Below are positions 36,501-45,985 of a DNA stretch of 64,000 nucleotides, one piece after another (the stretch's first letter is position 1; every line of letters begins with the position of its first letter). This DNA is from Acidimicrobiales bacterium (lineage in GTDB: Bacteria; Actinomycetota; Acidimicrobiia; Acidimicrobiales; Acidimicrobilacustridaceae). The stretch spans positions 154,882-218,881 of the forward strand of contig JAURMR010000035.1 of the NCBI GenBank assembly GCA_030830565.1, in the 5' to 3' direction. Under the pieces are notes generated by a model. The model ran no database searches, had not been told where the DNA came from, and was given only the letters and a program-made list of their open reading frames with translations. A program made the translations under genes and the position numbers.

Positions 36501-37295
36501 ATGCACCTCACCGAGATCGACCTCGACTCTTTCGTTGAACTCTCGATTCAACTCGCAAGTTCTGCGCCATCGCTCTTGACCTTCACCGACAGCAACCTCG
36601 TCGACCGGGTGGAGCTGGATCCGGACGATCCCGTGCCCTCCCTCGTTGGCAGACACGTTGCGCTTGACATCACCGCTGTTGCCTTCTGCGCCCCAGCCAC
36701 CGTCACCAGTGACGACAACCCATCGCCACCATCAATCGAACAAACAGTGGTGCACGCAATTCATCGAAGTGGAGTCGCCATCACCGTCCTTTCCACGGCG
36801 GAAACGGTTCGGACGTTCGGACCAACCACAAACCCGCAACAAGGGCGCGTCCCTGACGCTTGTCGCCGGATTCTTGGGCTTCGCACCACGGCCCCCGAAG
36901 ATTCAATGACCGACTTTGTGATCGCCGCGTGGCTTGAGGTCATCGCCCGCTACGCCGTCAAGACGCCCGGGCTTTCGTGGCCAGAGGTTGTCGCGTTGCA
37001 CCCCGCCCAAAGTTCCGTCGGTTCTGATTCCACCCCCGCCGAAGTTGCCGAGGCAACCGAATGTCTCGGCAGGAGCCTCGACTGGGAACGGTTTCGAAAC
37101 GTCATTGCCACTGTCGGCGGGTTCCCGTTCGGAGACTCCGCAAAAGAAACGGCAGCCTGGATGGACGCGGGCATGTTCTCAAGATGGGCAATGGACTTGC
37201 TCCCCTCTCGACCCGAAGCCCTCGACCTCCTTGAGGCAGTTCTCGGCCCATCCACCTTCGATCGTCTTTGGGCAACAGTTCGTTTCTGCGAATAG
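36501..37295 (+). CDS. Hypothetical protein (264 aa)
   Basis: The ATG at 36501 (MHLTEIDLDSFVELSIQLA) is preferred; the track ORF begins inside the exonuclease gene. The composition is balanced, with no signal peptide or membrane helix. It has two regions: an N-terminal strand-rich part (LVGRHVALDITAVAFC, then SGVAITVLSTAETVRTFGP) and a helical C-terminal part rich in Trp and Phe (DSMTDFVIAAWLEVIARYAV, DAGMFSRWAMDLLPSRPEALDLLEAVLG). I do not recognise it. The coding frame is consistent and follows the exonuclease gene. Confidence 0.65.
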   Translation: MHLTEIDLDSFVELSIQLASSAPSLLTFTDSNLVDRVELDPDDPVPSLVGRHVALDITAVAFCAPATVTSDDNPSPPSIEQTVVHAIHRSGVAITVLSTAETVRTFGPTTNPQQGRVPDACRRILGLRTTAPEDSMTDFVIAAWLEVIARYAVKTPGLSWPEVVALHPAQSSVGSDSTPAEVAEATECLGRSLDWERFRNVIATVGGFPFGDSAKETAAWMDAGMFSRWAMDLLPSRPEALDLLEAVLGPSTFDRLWATVRFCE

Positions 37296-37407
37296 GTCGC
37301 TACTCAGTCGACACAAAGGAGAATGGCGCACAGATTGATTGACCCGATCGATGCATCGACAGAGGGGCGACCGAGATCCCTGCGCCTGCGCCGGTAGATT
37401 CATTGGC

Positions 37408-38970
37408 GTGTCCAACGATTCCCCACCTCTGGGGTCCCCCTTTGATCGTCGGCGCTTCCTTGTCATAGGTGGAGCTGGCCTTGTCGCGGCAGCTGCCGTT
37501 GCTGCGGGGTGTTCGTCGAGCTCAAGTTCATCGAATAGCTCGATCAACGTCAAAGAACCTAAGAAAATCGCCCCACCCAAGTTGGACGAGTCGTATCAAC
37601 CTCCCCCCTCTTCGACACTTTTTGATACCGCGATCATTGGTGGTCGTGTCATGGATCCCGCTACCGGCTATGACGCCATCGCCAACGTTGGTCTCATCGG
37701 CAGCCGCATTGCACTCATCACCACTGACGACATCAACGGCAAGGCCACAGTTGACGCGAGCAATTTGGTCGTCGCCCCTGGCTTCATCGATGTCCTTTCC
37801 TACGAGCCGAATTCCTATGGCGTTTGGTACAAACTCGGCGACGGCGTCACCACCAACCTCGGAATGCACGGGATCAAGACCCCGGTCGATGCCAAAGGGT
37901 TCTTCTCGGGCTACACCGGAAAGAACGCACCCCCCATCAATTTCGGTGGCGCATTTTCGGATCAGTGGTACCGCGATTCGATCGGCGTTAAGTCGACTGC
38001 AACTCCAACGCAGCTCTCACGATTGAGTGATGACCTCAACAAACAACTCGACGCCGGATGGATCGGTCTGTCGATCGATCCTGAATATGCGCCATCGATC
38101 AACTTCAACGAATACGTCGCATTGGCACAGGTCGCAAAGCAAGCCGAAATGCCGATGTTCACTCATATTCGTTATTCGTCACCCGGCCCAGCAGGCAAGA
38201 GTTCGCTCGACGCAATCGACGAAGTACTGAACGTTGCTCGCGAAACTGGTGTTTCGTTACATATTGATCACATTCCCTCCATGGCGACGCACGTGATGCC
38301 CGAGGCCATCGCCAAGATCGACTCCGCCCGCAACGAGGGTCTCGATGTCACCGGCTGCTTCTACCCTTACACCTTCTGGGGCACCTACCTCGGCTCAGCG
38401 CGCTTTGCCGGTGACTGGCAATCACGATTCCGCATTTCCTACAACGACCTCCAGGTTGCAGGAACATCGGAGCGTCTGACACCTGAGACGTTCAAGAAGT
38501 ACCAAGCACAAAACAAGCTCGTTGTTGCTTATGCGATCCCACAAGAAGACGTGAACGCTGCGATCAGCGCGCCATGGTCAATGGTTGGGTCTGACGCGAT
38601 CCCTGAATCATCGAACAACAACCATCCTCGCGGTGCCGGCTGTTTCTCTCGTTTGCTCGGCCCGTACGTGCGCGACATGGGCATCTTGTCGCTCATGGAC
38701 GCGCTCGCGAAGTGCACGATCCTCCCGGCCAAGCGACTTGATACTCGGGTGCCGATGCTGGCCCGCAAAGGTCGAATGCAAATGGACGCTGATGCGGACA
38801 TCACGATTTTCGATCCGACGACAATCGCCGATACTTCAACGGTCGAGAAGCCCGCGCAGATGTCTCAGGGAATTTCCTACGTATTCGTTTCCGGTGCCAT
38901 TGCGAAAGATCCGGCCGGCGTGAAGCGTGAGAGTCGCGGTGGGCAGGCAATCACCGGACAACCTGCCTGA
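37408..38970 (+). CDS. Tat-exported amidohydrolase lipoprotein (N-acyl-D-amino acid deacylase-like)
   Basis: 520 residues from the GTG at 37408. The N-terminus FDRRRFLVIGGAGLVAAAAVAAGC combines a twin-arginine motif with a lipobox, so the enzyme should be folded before export and lipid-anchored. The amidohydrolase fold is seen in DTAIIGGRVMDPATGYDAIANVGLIG, VVAPGFIDVLS, MFTHIRYSSPG, LHIDHIPSM and a late DADITIFDPTTIAD. The HxH motif after GFID is absent (GFIDVLSYEP), unlike typical D-aminoacylases, so the metal site may be altered. Its substrate is unknown. Confidence 0.8.
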   Translation: MSNDSPPLGSPFDRRRFLVIGGAGLVAAAAVAAGCSSSSSSSNSSINVKEPKKIAPPKLDESYQPPPSSTLFDTAIIGGRVMDPATGYDAIANVGLIGSRIALITTDDINGKATVDASNLVVAPGFIDVLSYEPNSYGVWYKLGDGVTTNLGMHGIKTPVDAKGFFSGYTGKNAPPINFGGAFSDQWYRDSIGVKSTATPTQLSRLSDDLNKQLDAGWIGLSIDPEYAPSINFNEYVALAQVAKQAEMPMFTHIRYSSPGPAGKSSLDAIDEVLNVARETGVSLHIDHIPSMATHVMPEAIAKIDSARNEGLDVTGCFYPYTFWGTYLGSARFAGDWQSRFRISYNDLQVAGTSERLTPETFKKYQAQNKLVVAYAIPQEDVNAAISAPWSMVGSDAIPESSNNNHPRGAGCFSRLLGPYVRDMGILSLMDALAKCTILPAKRLDTRVPMLARKGRMQMDADADITIFDPTTIADTSTVEKPAQMSQGISYVFVSGAIAKDPAGVKRESRGGQAITGQPA

Positions 38971-39019
38971 ACGCGTCGCCACGCCGAAAAGCATCTGGAC
39001 CAAGTTTCAGAAATGGACA

Positions 39020-39133
39020 CCCTTTAGTCATCTGCCGTTCAGATAGTTATGGTTCATGGACTATTGTGCGTAAATAACTTTTCTTCTTCTGAATCGGACG
39101 ATGGCTCCGGTTCCGAAAAGGCGGGAGTCGTCC
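39020..39133 (+). promoter_or_regulatory. AT-rich promoter region with inverted repeats before the first double-TetR gene
   Basis: The 163-base gap is markedly AT-rich for this genome. It holds ATCTG/CAGAT (39030-39044) and ATAGT/ACTAT (39043-39064), both short dyads that could be operators for the regulator that follows. Arms are only five bases, so this is weak. Confidence 0.35.
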
Positions 39134-40372
39134 ATGGTGAAAGTCAGTCGTCAACGGTCAGCGGAATTACGGATCGAACTGCTTGATGCCGCCGCCGCCG
39201 AACTTCGCCGTGTCGGTTATGACGCAATGGCCCTTACCGCAGTCGCCGGAAATTGCGGTTTAGCCACAAGCGCGATCTACAACCGCTTCCCCACCAAAGA
39301 AGCTCTTGTTGAAGCACTCATTGTGGAGCGCCTCGAGCCCAAGCTCGGTGCACAGTCGGATGCCGAGACGATTGCGTTCTGGTCGGGGTCTTCAGAACCA
39401 CCCAAGCTTGATTTCGAACAGCTCGGAGTGATCTCAGAATTGCTCCTCGCCGCGCGCCACACACCATCGCTTCACGATTCTGTGTACGGGTTCATTCGAC
39501 GTCGGGCTGATATCGCGCTCGCCGAACGAGAGAAAGCAGTCGTTCGTGGAGAGGCGCGCGATGGCCAAGACCCTCGTGTTCAGGTGCTTATGCGCGCGGC
39601 GAGTTGGATCGGGGGCTATATCTGCGGGTTGGCAAGCGCACCGCCAAAGCGCGGCCTCAAGGCCATCAACGAGCTCATGCGCATCACCGTCACAAACCTG
39701 CCCTACACAACTCCGTTACCAACAGAACCACGTTCGAAGCCTCGTGTTGCTCCCCCAGCACCCACGCTTGAGAACCACAACCATGATGAGATCTGCGCTG
39801 CCCTTGTCGACGCAGCCGCTGAAATTTTTGCGTCCAGGGGATACGAAGCCGCCGCAGTCGCCGATATCTCGCGTCGAGCCGGTCTCACGACCGGTGCTAT
39901 CTACAACCGATTCTCTGGAAAAGCCGGCCTCATGAATGAAGTCATCATCAGCGAGATCAGCCCCGACGCACAGACCAACAGTTTCGATCTTGTCGGAGCG
40001 CTTGCTACCTCGACCGAACGTTCCGCCTCGGCTCTTGACGTAGTTATTGAGCGATTCAACGACGATGCCGATAAGCGCAAGCGCGGTCTTCGCCTTGCAG
40101 CTCGCGACGCAGCAAGGCACGAACCCGAAGTCGCTGCAGTTGTCGGACCGATCCAGGACGTCACGCTTGTCGGAATGGCCAATTTCGTCCGTAACGCCCA
40201 AGACGAGGGTCTGATCCGCTCCGATATCGACCCCGAAGCAGCAGTGTGGTGGATCATCGTGAATCCACTTGGCATCAGCCTTCTTCGGGGCGCCTTTCCC
40301 GAACTCGAGATCAACGATTGGGCTCCGTCCTATGCGGTAGCAATGGAAATCCTTCGCACCCAGCCTGCGTAA
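39134..40372 (+). CDS. Double TetR-family regulator, paralog 1
   Basis: 412 residues, about twice a usual TetR protein. The first HTH is near residues 31-58 (LTAVAGNCGLATSAIYNRFPTKEAL), with a helical domain to about 200. A Pro-rich linker (TPLPTEPRSKPRVAPPAPT) leads to a second complete TetR unit whose HTH is near 240-268 (VADISRRAGLTTGAIYNRFSGKAGL). Both HTHs keep the recognition-helix pattern, so both may bind DNA. The second TetR unit is followed by its own C-terminal domain ending WWIIVNPLGISLLRGAFPELE. I chose the ATG at 39134 because GGCGGGAG precedes it. It precedes an amidase gene by 61 bases. Confidence 0.85.
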   Translation: MVKVSRQRSAELRIELLDAAAAELRRVGYDAMALTAVAGNCGLATSAIYNRFPTKEALVEALIVERLEPKLGAQSDAETIAFWSGSSEPPKLDFEQLGVISELLLAARHTPSLHDSVYGFIRRRADIALAEREKAVVRGEARDGQDPRVQVLMRAASWIGGYICGLASAPPKRGLKAINELMRITVTNLPYTTPLPTEPRSKPRVAPPAPTLENHNHDEICAALVDAAAEIFASRGYEAAAVADISRRAGLTTGAIYNRFSGKAGLMNEVIISEISPDAQTNSFDLVGALATSTERSASALDVVIERFNDDADKRKRGLRLAARDAARHEPEVAAVVGPIQDVTLVGMANFVRNAQDEGLIRSDIDPEAAVWWIIVNPLGISLLRGAFPELEINDWAPSYAVAMEILRTQPA

Positions 40373-40433
40373 TCAACGTCTCGATTCAGTCAACTCAAGG
40401 GCGAAGAGCAACCACTCACGGTAGTTTCCGGAG

Positions 40434-41885
40434 ATGGCTCAACCCAACGAACTTTCCCGTCTCGACGCCACCGCACAGGCCGAGCTCATACGCACTCGTG
40501 CCGCTTCACCGGTCGAACTTATTGATGCAGCGATCGCACGCATCGAAGCAACCAATCCGAAACTGAATGCCGTCATTCACGAGCGTTTTGAAAAAGCGCG
40601 CGACGAAGCCGCAAACCCCCTCCCCGATGGTTACTTCACCGGTGTCCCGTTTCTTCTAAAGGATCTCGAAACGCGAAGCCTCGGCGATCCGCATCATGCT
40701 GGAACTACCTTCCTCAAGAACGCAAACTTCATTTCTGACCGCGACGACTACATCACCTCGCGTTTCAGAGCGGCTGGACTCGTTTTCGTCGGACGAACCA
40801 ATACGCCCGAGTTCGGAACGACGATCACCACAGAACCTGAATCCCACGGCGCTGCGCTCAATCCGTGGAACACCGCTCATTCGACGGGTGGCTCTTCAGG
40901 GGGCTCCGCCGCCGCAGTAGCGTCGCTCATGGTTCCTGCGGCGCATGCAAGTGACGGCGGTGGATCGATTCGCATCCCCGCAAGTGAGTGCGGACTCGTC
41001 GGCCTCAAGCCAACTCGCGGACGCACGCCACTTGGCCCGGAAATCAGCGATTCCTGGGCGGGTGCAACCGCCAACGGCGTGGTCACTCGATCAGTGCGCG
41101 ACACCGCGGCACTACTTGACGCAATTTCTGGGCCCATGCCCGGTGACTTTTATGCTGCGCCGGCTCTTCCAGGACCACTTGCCTCCGAGGTCGGCTGCGA
41201 TCCAGGTTCGCTTCGGATCGGCGTACTTGATCATCCGCTACTTCCCGGAACTGATGCATCGCCAGAAATGCGCAGCGCAATTTCCTTCGCTGTTTCGCTC
41301 CTCGAACAACTCGGACACAAAACCGAAGATTCGTACCCCCAAGCAATGGGCGATGCACAGTTTACCGATGCGTTCACAACGGTGGTTGCAGCCCATGTTG
41401 CCCACGACCTTGACGCTTGGGGTCGAATCCTCGGTCGCGACATCACCGATGTTGATGTGGAAGAACGAAATTGGATGTTCGCAGCCATTGGTCGATCATT
41501 CAGCGCGCCGCAGTATCTTGACGCCATCTACTGGCAACAGGAATGGTCGCGTCGAATGGCGACGTGGTGGAAGAACGAGTTCAATTCGAATGGTTTCGAC
41601 ATTCTTTGCTGCCCCGTCATTAACGGAACACCCCCAGAAATCGGGTGGTTGAGTGATCCGATCGAAGGGCTTGGGCGAGTGACTTCACTCATGCAGTACA
41701 CCGCTCAGTTCAATGTCACCGGCCAGCCTGCGATTTCCCTTCCACTTTGGTGGTCCGAATCAGGGCTGCCTGTTGGCATTCAATTTGTGGCGCCATTCGG
41801 CCGAGAAGATCTCCTCATTCGGCTCGCTTCCCAACTTGAAGGTGCCTGCAGTTGGCACGACCGCGTGCCCGCAGTCCACTCATAG
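40434..41885 (+). CDS. Amidase (amidase signature family)
   Basis: 483 residues. The Ser-cisSer-Lys triad is visible: Lys in [12 protein letters not shown], the cis-Ser in [14 protein letters not shown], and the nucleophile Ser in [25 protein letters not shown]. The family hydrolyses amides, including aliphatic and aryl amides. It lies between two paralogous double-TetR genes on the same strand, so it is the obvious candidate target of their control. It is not GatA by context (no gatB or gatC). Confidence 0.9.
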   Translation: MAQPNELSRLDATAQAELIRTRAASPVELIDAAIARIEATNPKLNAVIHERFEKARDEAANPLPDGYFTGVPFLLKDLETRSLGDPHHAGTTFLKNANFISDRDDYITSRFRAAGLVFVGRTNTPEFGTTITTEPESHGAALNPWNTAHSTGGSSGGSAAAVASLMVPAAHASDGGGSIRIPASECGLVGLKPTRGRTPLGPEISDSWAGATANGVVTRSVRDTAALLDAISGPMPGDFYAAPALPGPLASEVGCDPGSLRIGVLDHPLLPGTDASPEMRSAISFAVSLLEQLGHKTEDSYPQAMGDAQFTDAFTTVVAAHVAHDLDAWGRILGRDITDVDVEERNWMFAAIGRSFSAPQYLDAIYWQQEWSRRMATWWKNEFNSNGFDILCCPVINGTPPEIGWLSDPIEGLGRVTSLMQYTAQFNVTGQPAISLPLWWSESGLPVGIQFVAPFGREDLLIRLASQLEGACSWHDRVPAVHS

Positions 41886-41980
41886 AACACTGAGACCTGC
41901 TTACAACCAGCTGCGCCAGCGTAAAAGTGTTCCGAACCTAGGATGAAGTGGATTTCACCTTCGACGTTGCGGGACCAGCT

Positions 41981-43213
41981 ATGAAAATCTCGAAAGAGCG
42001 CTCTGCCGAAATTCGCCGAGAACTCCTTGATTCCACTGCGAAAGAAATTCTCCAAGTCGGTTTTTCCTCAATCACCATGGCGCAAATCGCCAGCAATTGC
42101 GATATCGCTGTCAGCACAATCACGAACCGATTCCGCGACAAATTCGAACTCATTGATGCACTGGTCGCGGAAGTCATTGAACCCGAACTCGGTCAGCAGT
42201 TTGACGCGCAAACTCGCGCATTTTGGTCAGGCGAAACGCAACTCCCCACTTTCAACCAAGATCAGATGGGTGTCATCAGCGAACTCACTCTCGCCGCAAC
42301 TCACACCCCCCAATTGCGTCCCATTATCGGGCCTTTTCTCACCGCCCGCGCCACGGCCGGAGCACTCGCTCGCGATGAAGCTGCCGCTGTGGGCCTCGCG
42401 CGCCCTGAGCTTGATCCCAACGGACAGCTGTTCTTTCAATTAGCAACATCCATCGGTCACTACATTGCATCACTGACCTCAACGGCACCGCAGAATGTTC
42501 GCGTTCAGATCAACGAACTCATCCGACTTACGTTGCTTGACCTGCCGCTGGCGTCCGGGCTGTCACCGTCGAATGTCCGCACGCCTCGGGCCGTTCCTGC
42601 ACTGCCCGAACGCTCCGAGCCGCTTGACGAAGTGGGCAAGACACTGATCGATTCTGCCCGTACAACATTCTCAAAGCAGGGCTACGAGGGTTCCAATCTT
42701 CAGGAAATCGCTCGAGCAACTGGTCACACCACTGGCGCGATTTATTCGCGATTCACTGGCAAGGCCGACCTCATGCGCACCCTCGTCCTCGAATCTGTCG
42801 CGCCAAGTTCGCTTTCCTCGTTCAATGCAACCCGCTCACTCATCGAATCGCTCGGAAGCCTCACCGATGAAAGCCTCGGCAACTACCTCGCTCGGCTGAA
42901 TTCCGATTCTCTCGCCGAGGAACGCGCCTTACGCCTTGTGGCTCGCGATGCCGCCCGTCGCGAATCGGCGATTGCTGAGGTAGTAGGTCCACTTCAGGAC
43001 ATTCACCTTGCGCTTCTCGCAGACGTCTTTCGGAATCACATCGAATCCGGCCTCCTCCGGGCTGATCTCGACCCCGAAAGTTTGGCGTGGTGGATGGTGA
43101 GCTTTCCGGTTGCCGTCAATCTTCTCGGTGACGTCTTCCCCGAGTCGCATCCGATCGATTGGTTGTCGTTGCTCACGGTTACGAATCGAGCGCTGATGAC
43201 CCACCCCCAATGA
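41981..43213 (+). CDS. Double TetR-family regulator, paralog 2
   Basis: 410 residues from the ATG at 41981 (MKISKERSAEIRRELLDSTA); a GTG at 41948 is an alternative. It matches paralog 1 in length and order: HTH 1 (MAQIASNCDIAVSTITNRFRDKFEL), shared FWSG-x-x and GVISEL-LAA-HTP segments, a linker rich in Pro, and HTH 2 near 238-265 (LQEIARATGHTTGAIYSRFTGKADL), then a C-terminal domain ending WWMVSFPVAVNLLGDVFPE. The pair arose by duplication, with the amidase gene in between. Confidence 0.85.
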   Translation: MKISKERSAEIRRELLDSTAKEILQVGFSSITMAQIASNCDIAVSTITNRFRDKFELIDALVAEVIEPELGQQFDAQTRAFWSGETQLPTFNQDQMGVISELTLAATHTPQLRPIIGPFLTARATAGALARDEAAAVGLARPELDPNGQLFFQLATSIGHYIASLTSTAPQNVRVQINELIRLTLLDLPLASGLSPSNVRTPRAVPALPERSEPLDEVGKTLIDSARTTFSKQGYEGSNLQEIARATGHTTGAIYSRFTGKADLMRTLVLESVAPSSLSSFNATRSLIESLGSLTDESLGNYLARLNSDSLAEERALRLVARDAARRESAIAEVVGPLQDIHLALLADVFRNHIESGLLRADLDPESLAWWMVSFPVAVNLLGDVFPESHPIDWLSLLTVTNRALMTHPQ

Positions 43214-43244
43214 ACCGCTGCAAAGAGTTCGCCACAGAACGCAG

Positions 43245-43279
43245 AACGGCCCGGCACCCTTTGTGGAGGCCGGGCCGTT
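43245..43279. terminator. Bidirectional terminator between regulator and aquaporin genes
   Basis: AACGGCCCGGC and GCCGGGCCGTT form a perfect 11-base-pair stem with a 13-base loop between two convergent genes. Confidence 0.75.
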
Positions 43280-43303
43280 GGCGTTTTCGACAGAGGATCG
43301 AAC

Positions 43304-44059
43304 CTAGTAAGCGCGAGCTTCTTCTGGTTCTTCGTCAAGGATGCTGTCCGATGGACTAAGGAATCGCCACACCAAACCGGCGATGACAGCACCAAGAATC
43401 GGTGCAACCCAGAACAGCCAAAGCTGACCAAGTGCCCATCCACCTTGAACAACAGCGGGGCCAGTCGAACGAGCCGGGTTTACTGACGTGTTGGTCACTG
43501 GAATCGAAATCAGATGGATGAGAACAAGTGCGAAACCGATCGCCATGGGAGCTGCAGCTCCAACAGCCTTCTTCGCGGTCGAACCAAGAATCACAAACAG
43601 GAAACCTGCGGTCAACACAATTTCGGCGATGAGACCAGCGGCGAGATTGAACCCACCTGGTGAATGCTCGCCGTAACCGTTTGCTGCGAGTCCATCAACC
43701 TTGAGGTCGAAACCTGCGCGACCCGACGCAATCGCCCACACCGCAAGCGCAGCAAGAATTGCGCCGATGACCTGAACGATGACGTAGGGAAGAACTTCCT
43801 TCGTGGGGAAACGCTTTGAGACCCACAATCCAATTGTAACTGCAGGGTTGAAGTGACCACCCGAGATGTGGCCAACCGCGTACGCCATTGTCAGAACGGT
43901 GAGACCGAATGCGAACGACACGCCGACGAGACCGATACCAAGGAACGGTCCCTGAAGGTCGGCGCCGAACTTCGCCGCGAGTACTGCGCTGCCGCAGCCA
44001 CCAAGAACGAGCCAGAACGTGCCGATCGCTTCGGCAATGAGCTTCTTGCCCATGTCCAT
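43304..44059 (-). CDS. aqpZ: Aquaporin (AqpZ-like MIP family)
   Basis: 251 residues from the ATG at 44059 ([13 protein letters not shown]) after an AGGGGGAA ribosome site. Six helices and both NPA motifs are present ([10 protein letters not shown] and NPARSTGPA). Selectivity residues look water-type: the conserved Arg follows the second NPA, and the position before the helix is His-rich (ISGGHF). It should conduct water. It ends beside the bidirectional terminator. Confidence 0.92.
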   Translation of the reverse strand: MDMGKKLIAEAIGTFWLVLGGCGSAVLAAKFGADLQGPFLGIGLVGVSFAFGLTVLTMAYAVGHISGGHFNPAVTIGLWVSKRFPTKEVLPYVIVQVIGAILAALAVWAIASGRAGFDLKVDGLAANGYGEHSPGGFNLAAGLIAEIVLTAGFLFVILGSTAKKAVGAAAPMAIGFALVLIHLISIPVTNTSVNPARSTGPAVVQGGWALGQLWLFWVAPILGAVIAGLVWRFLSPSDSILDEEPEEARAY

Positions 44060-44219
44060 AGATTCCCCCTGGGGTGAAAAGAATCGCCGGAACTCGACGA
44101 CGCAGAAAACGGTAGAAGGCAGGCGCGCGCAAACGGTGGATGGACCCGAGTCATTCGACCGCAAGAAGAAGGTCTTTCAAGGGATGAATCGCCCATAGGA
44201 GTCGTGGCAGGCTCATTCC

Positions 44220-45017
44220 GTGACTCTCGAACTTCCCCTCGCTACTGACCTCCGCACCCTGCTCACTCTCGATGCGGTCAGCCCCGATGCATTCATCGCA
44301 CCCAGTGCCCACACCGGCTGGGGCCGCATCTACGGAGGCCAGGCAATCGCGCAGGCTCTTCGTGCTGCATCACTCACGGTTGACGAATCGCAAATTCCTC
44401 ACTCGATGCATGCGTATTACGTGCGCCAGGGTGATGAAGCAGCACCAGTTCTTTATGAGGTGCAACGAATTCGCGATGGACGTTCGTTCTCTACTCGTCA
44501 GGTCATTGCCTCACAGTCGGGTGGAGCGATCCTCAATTGCATCGCGAGCTTTCATACGCCCGAAGAAAGTGAAGAACGGGAAGCAACGTTTCTTCCTACA
44601 GATGCTCCTCAACCCGACCACGTCGAAGACGAAGAAACGCCGCTTTTCTTTCAAACACGCGCACAGCGCGACAGCCATGGCATGGCCACGCTTGCGTGGA
44701 TGCGCGCCGATGAATCCTTCGGAGACGATCCCGTCCTGAACGCGTGCGCACTTGCCTACCTTTCAGATGAACATCTTCTTGGCGCGGCGCTCACAGGCCA
44801 CAGCCTCATCGGTGATTTCGAAAAGCTGATGACCGCGAGTCTTGATCACGCGCTTTGGTTCCATCGTCCGCTTCGAGTCGATGATTGGCTTTGCTTCACG
44901 CTTGACGGCCAAGGAATGTCCGATGCACGAGGACTATCGATCGCTCGCGTCTTTGATCATTCGGGGAAACACGTCGCAACTGCAGCTCAAGAGGCGCTGG
45001 GCCGTCCTCGTCGCTGA
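44220..45017 (+). CDS. tesB: Acyl-CoA thioesterase II
   Basis: 265 residues, GTG start. TesB hallmarks are GRIYGGQAIAQALRAAS, HSMHAYYVRQGD, YEVQRIRDGRSFSTRQVIASQ and the C-terminal LDHALWFHRPLRVDDWLCF with ARGLSIARVFDHSGKHVATAAQE. The active-site Asp (in AYLSDEHLL), Thr/Ser and Gln of TesB appear present. It hydrolyses acyl-CoA of various lengths. It is divergent from the aquaporin gene. Confidence 0.92.
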   Translation: MTLELPLATDLRTLLTLDAVSPDAFIAPSAHTGWGRIYGGQAIAQALRAASLTVDESQIPHSMHAYYVRQGDEAAPVLYEVQRIRDGRSFSTRQVIASQSGGAILNCIASFHTPEESEEREATFLPTDAPQPDHVEDEETPLFFQTRAQRDSHGMATLAWMRADESFGDDPVLNACALAYLSDEHLLGAALTGHSLIGDFEKLMTASLDHALWFHRPLRVDDWLCFTLDGQGMSDARGLSIARVFDHSGKHVATAAQEALGRPRR

Positions 45018-45095
45018 GTCGTTCGCTCAAATTCACCCGATATTTAGGAAAGTCGCCTGCGGGGTCGGGTGATTCTGTGCCATCGTCATGGGGTC

Positions 45096-45749
45096 ATGCC
45101 TGATGATTCCGCACGCACCCAAGAGTTCGACGCCAACGCCGCTGGACCAATGACCCCCCCGCCAGCCACCGGCATGGGAACAGAACGTCCCGAGGAAGTT
45201 CCGCCCACCGGCGGGCCTATTGCCCTCGAGCGCACCTTCGCCTTCATCGACATCTGCGGATTTACCGCCCTCACGGAGCGTCATGGTCCTCGCCGAGCAG
45301 TGCGCGCGCTTGAGGTCTTCAGAACATTGGTGAAGGAAGTTGCCGGTCGCCGTGGTGTGCGCGTCGCCAAATGGTTGGGCGACGGTGTCCTCCTCGTTGG
45401 CGTGAAGCCAGGACCAATCGTGGCAACTGTTGCCGAAATGACAGGCCGCTTCGAATCGTTCGCCATTGATCTTCGTGCCGGCGTAGCCAGCGGCACCGCT
45501 CTTTTGTTCGACGGTGACGATTACATCGGTCGACCAGTGAATCTCGCAGCACGATTGTGCGACGAAGCTGAACCCGGCCAACTCCTTGCCCACCCGTCAG
45601 CTCTCAATGGCGTTCCTGACTGGGTCGATATCGGGCCACCAAGCGAGGTTTCCGTGCGTGGCGTTGGGCCCATCGAAGGGGTTCGACCCCTTCGACCGGC
45701 TGCCGATGTGCAGTTCCCGCCGGAACCAAACCGCGATTCAGAACTCTGA
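45096..45749 (+). CDS. Small class III adenylate cyclase
   Basis: 217 residues from the ATG at 45096. After 45 disordered Pro-rich residues comes a single catalytic domain: metal Asp52 in FIDICGFTALT and Asp96 in WLGDGVLLV, adenine-contact Lys92 and Asp142, and Asn149/Arg153 in GRPVNLAARL. All positions needed for ATP cyclisation are visible. No membrane or sensor domain is attached. It is the second cyclase in the window. Confidence 0.82.
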   Translation: MPDDSARTQEFDANAAGPMTPPPATGMGTERPEEVPPTGGPIALERTFAFIDICGFTALTERHGPRRAVRALEVFRTLVKEVAGRRGVRVAKWLGDGVLLVGVKPGPIVATVAEMTGRFESFAIDLRAGVASGTALLFDGDDYIGRPVNLAARLCDEAEPGQLLAHPSALNGVPDWVDIGPPSEVSVRGVGPIEGVRPLRPAADVQFPPEPNRDSEL

Positions 45750-45861
45750 GGCAAAGAATTCCTCGCACGCAACTCATGAGTGCGGCTTGGTGCCGGAACT
45801 TGGCCTCCCGCTATGCTCATCCGGCTGCCGAGGCTCGGCCCGTCAGCACAGCGTGACACCG

Positions 45862-45937
45862 GCCCCCATCGTCTAGCGGCCTAGGACACCACCCTCTCAA
45901 GGTGGCGGCACGGGTTCAAATCCCGTTGGGGGTGCCA
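45862..45937 (+). tRNA. tRNA-Glu (anticodon CTC)
   Basis: A 76-base cloverleaf: acceptor GCCCCCA pairs TGGGGGT (G-U at the end), D arm around TCTAGCGGCCTAGGA, anticodon stem CCACC/GGTGG with loop CTCTCAA giving CTC, T arm CGGG-TTCAAAT-CCCG, and an encoded 3' CCA. No duplicated 3' end marking an integrated element is seen nearby. Confidence 0.95.
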
Positions 45938-45985
45938 TGCGATCCAAGCGCGACACCGTCAGTGCACATCTGCATTATTGTGCAG

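Noticed and set aside
45862-45985. tRNA-Glu as an integration site
   Set aside because: No repeated tRNA 3' end, integrase gene or phage gene is seen nearby.
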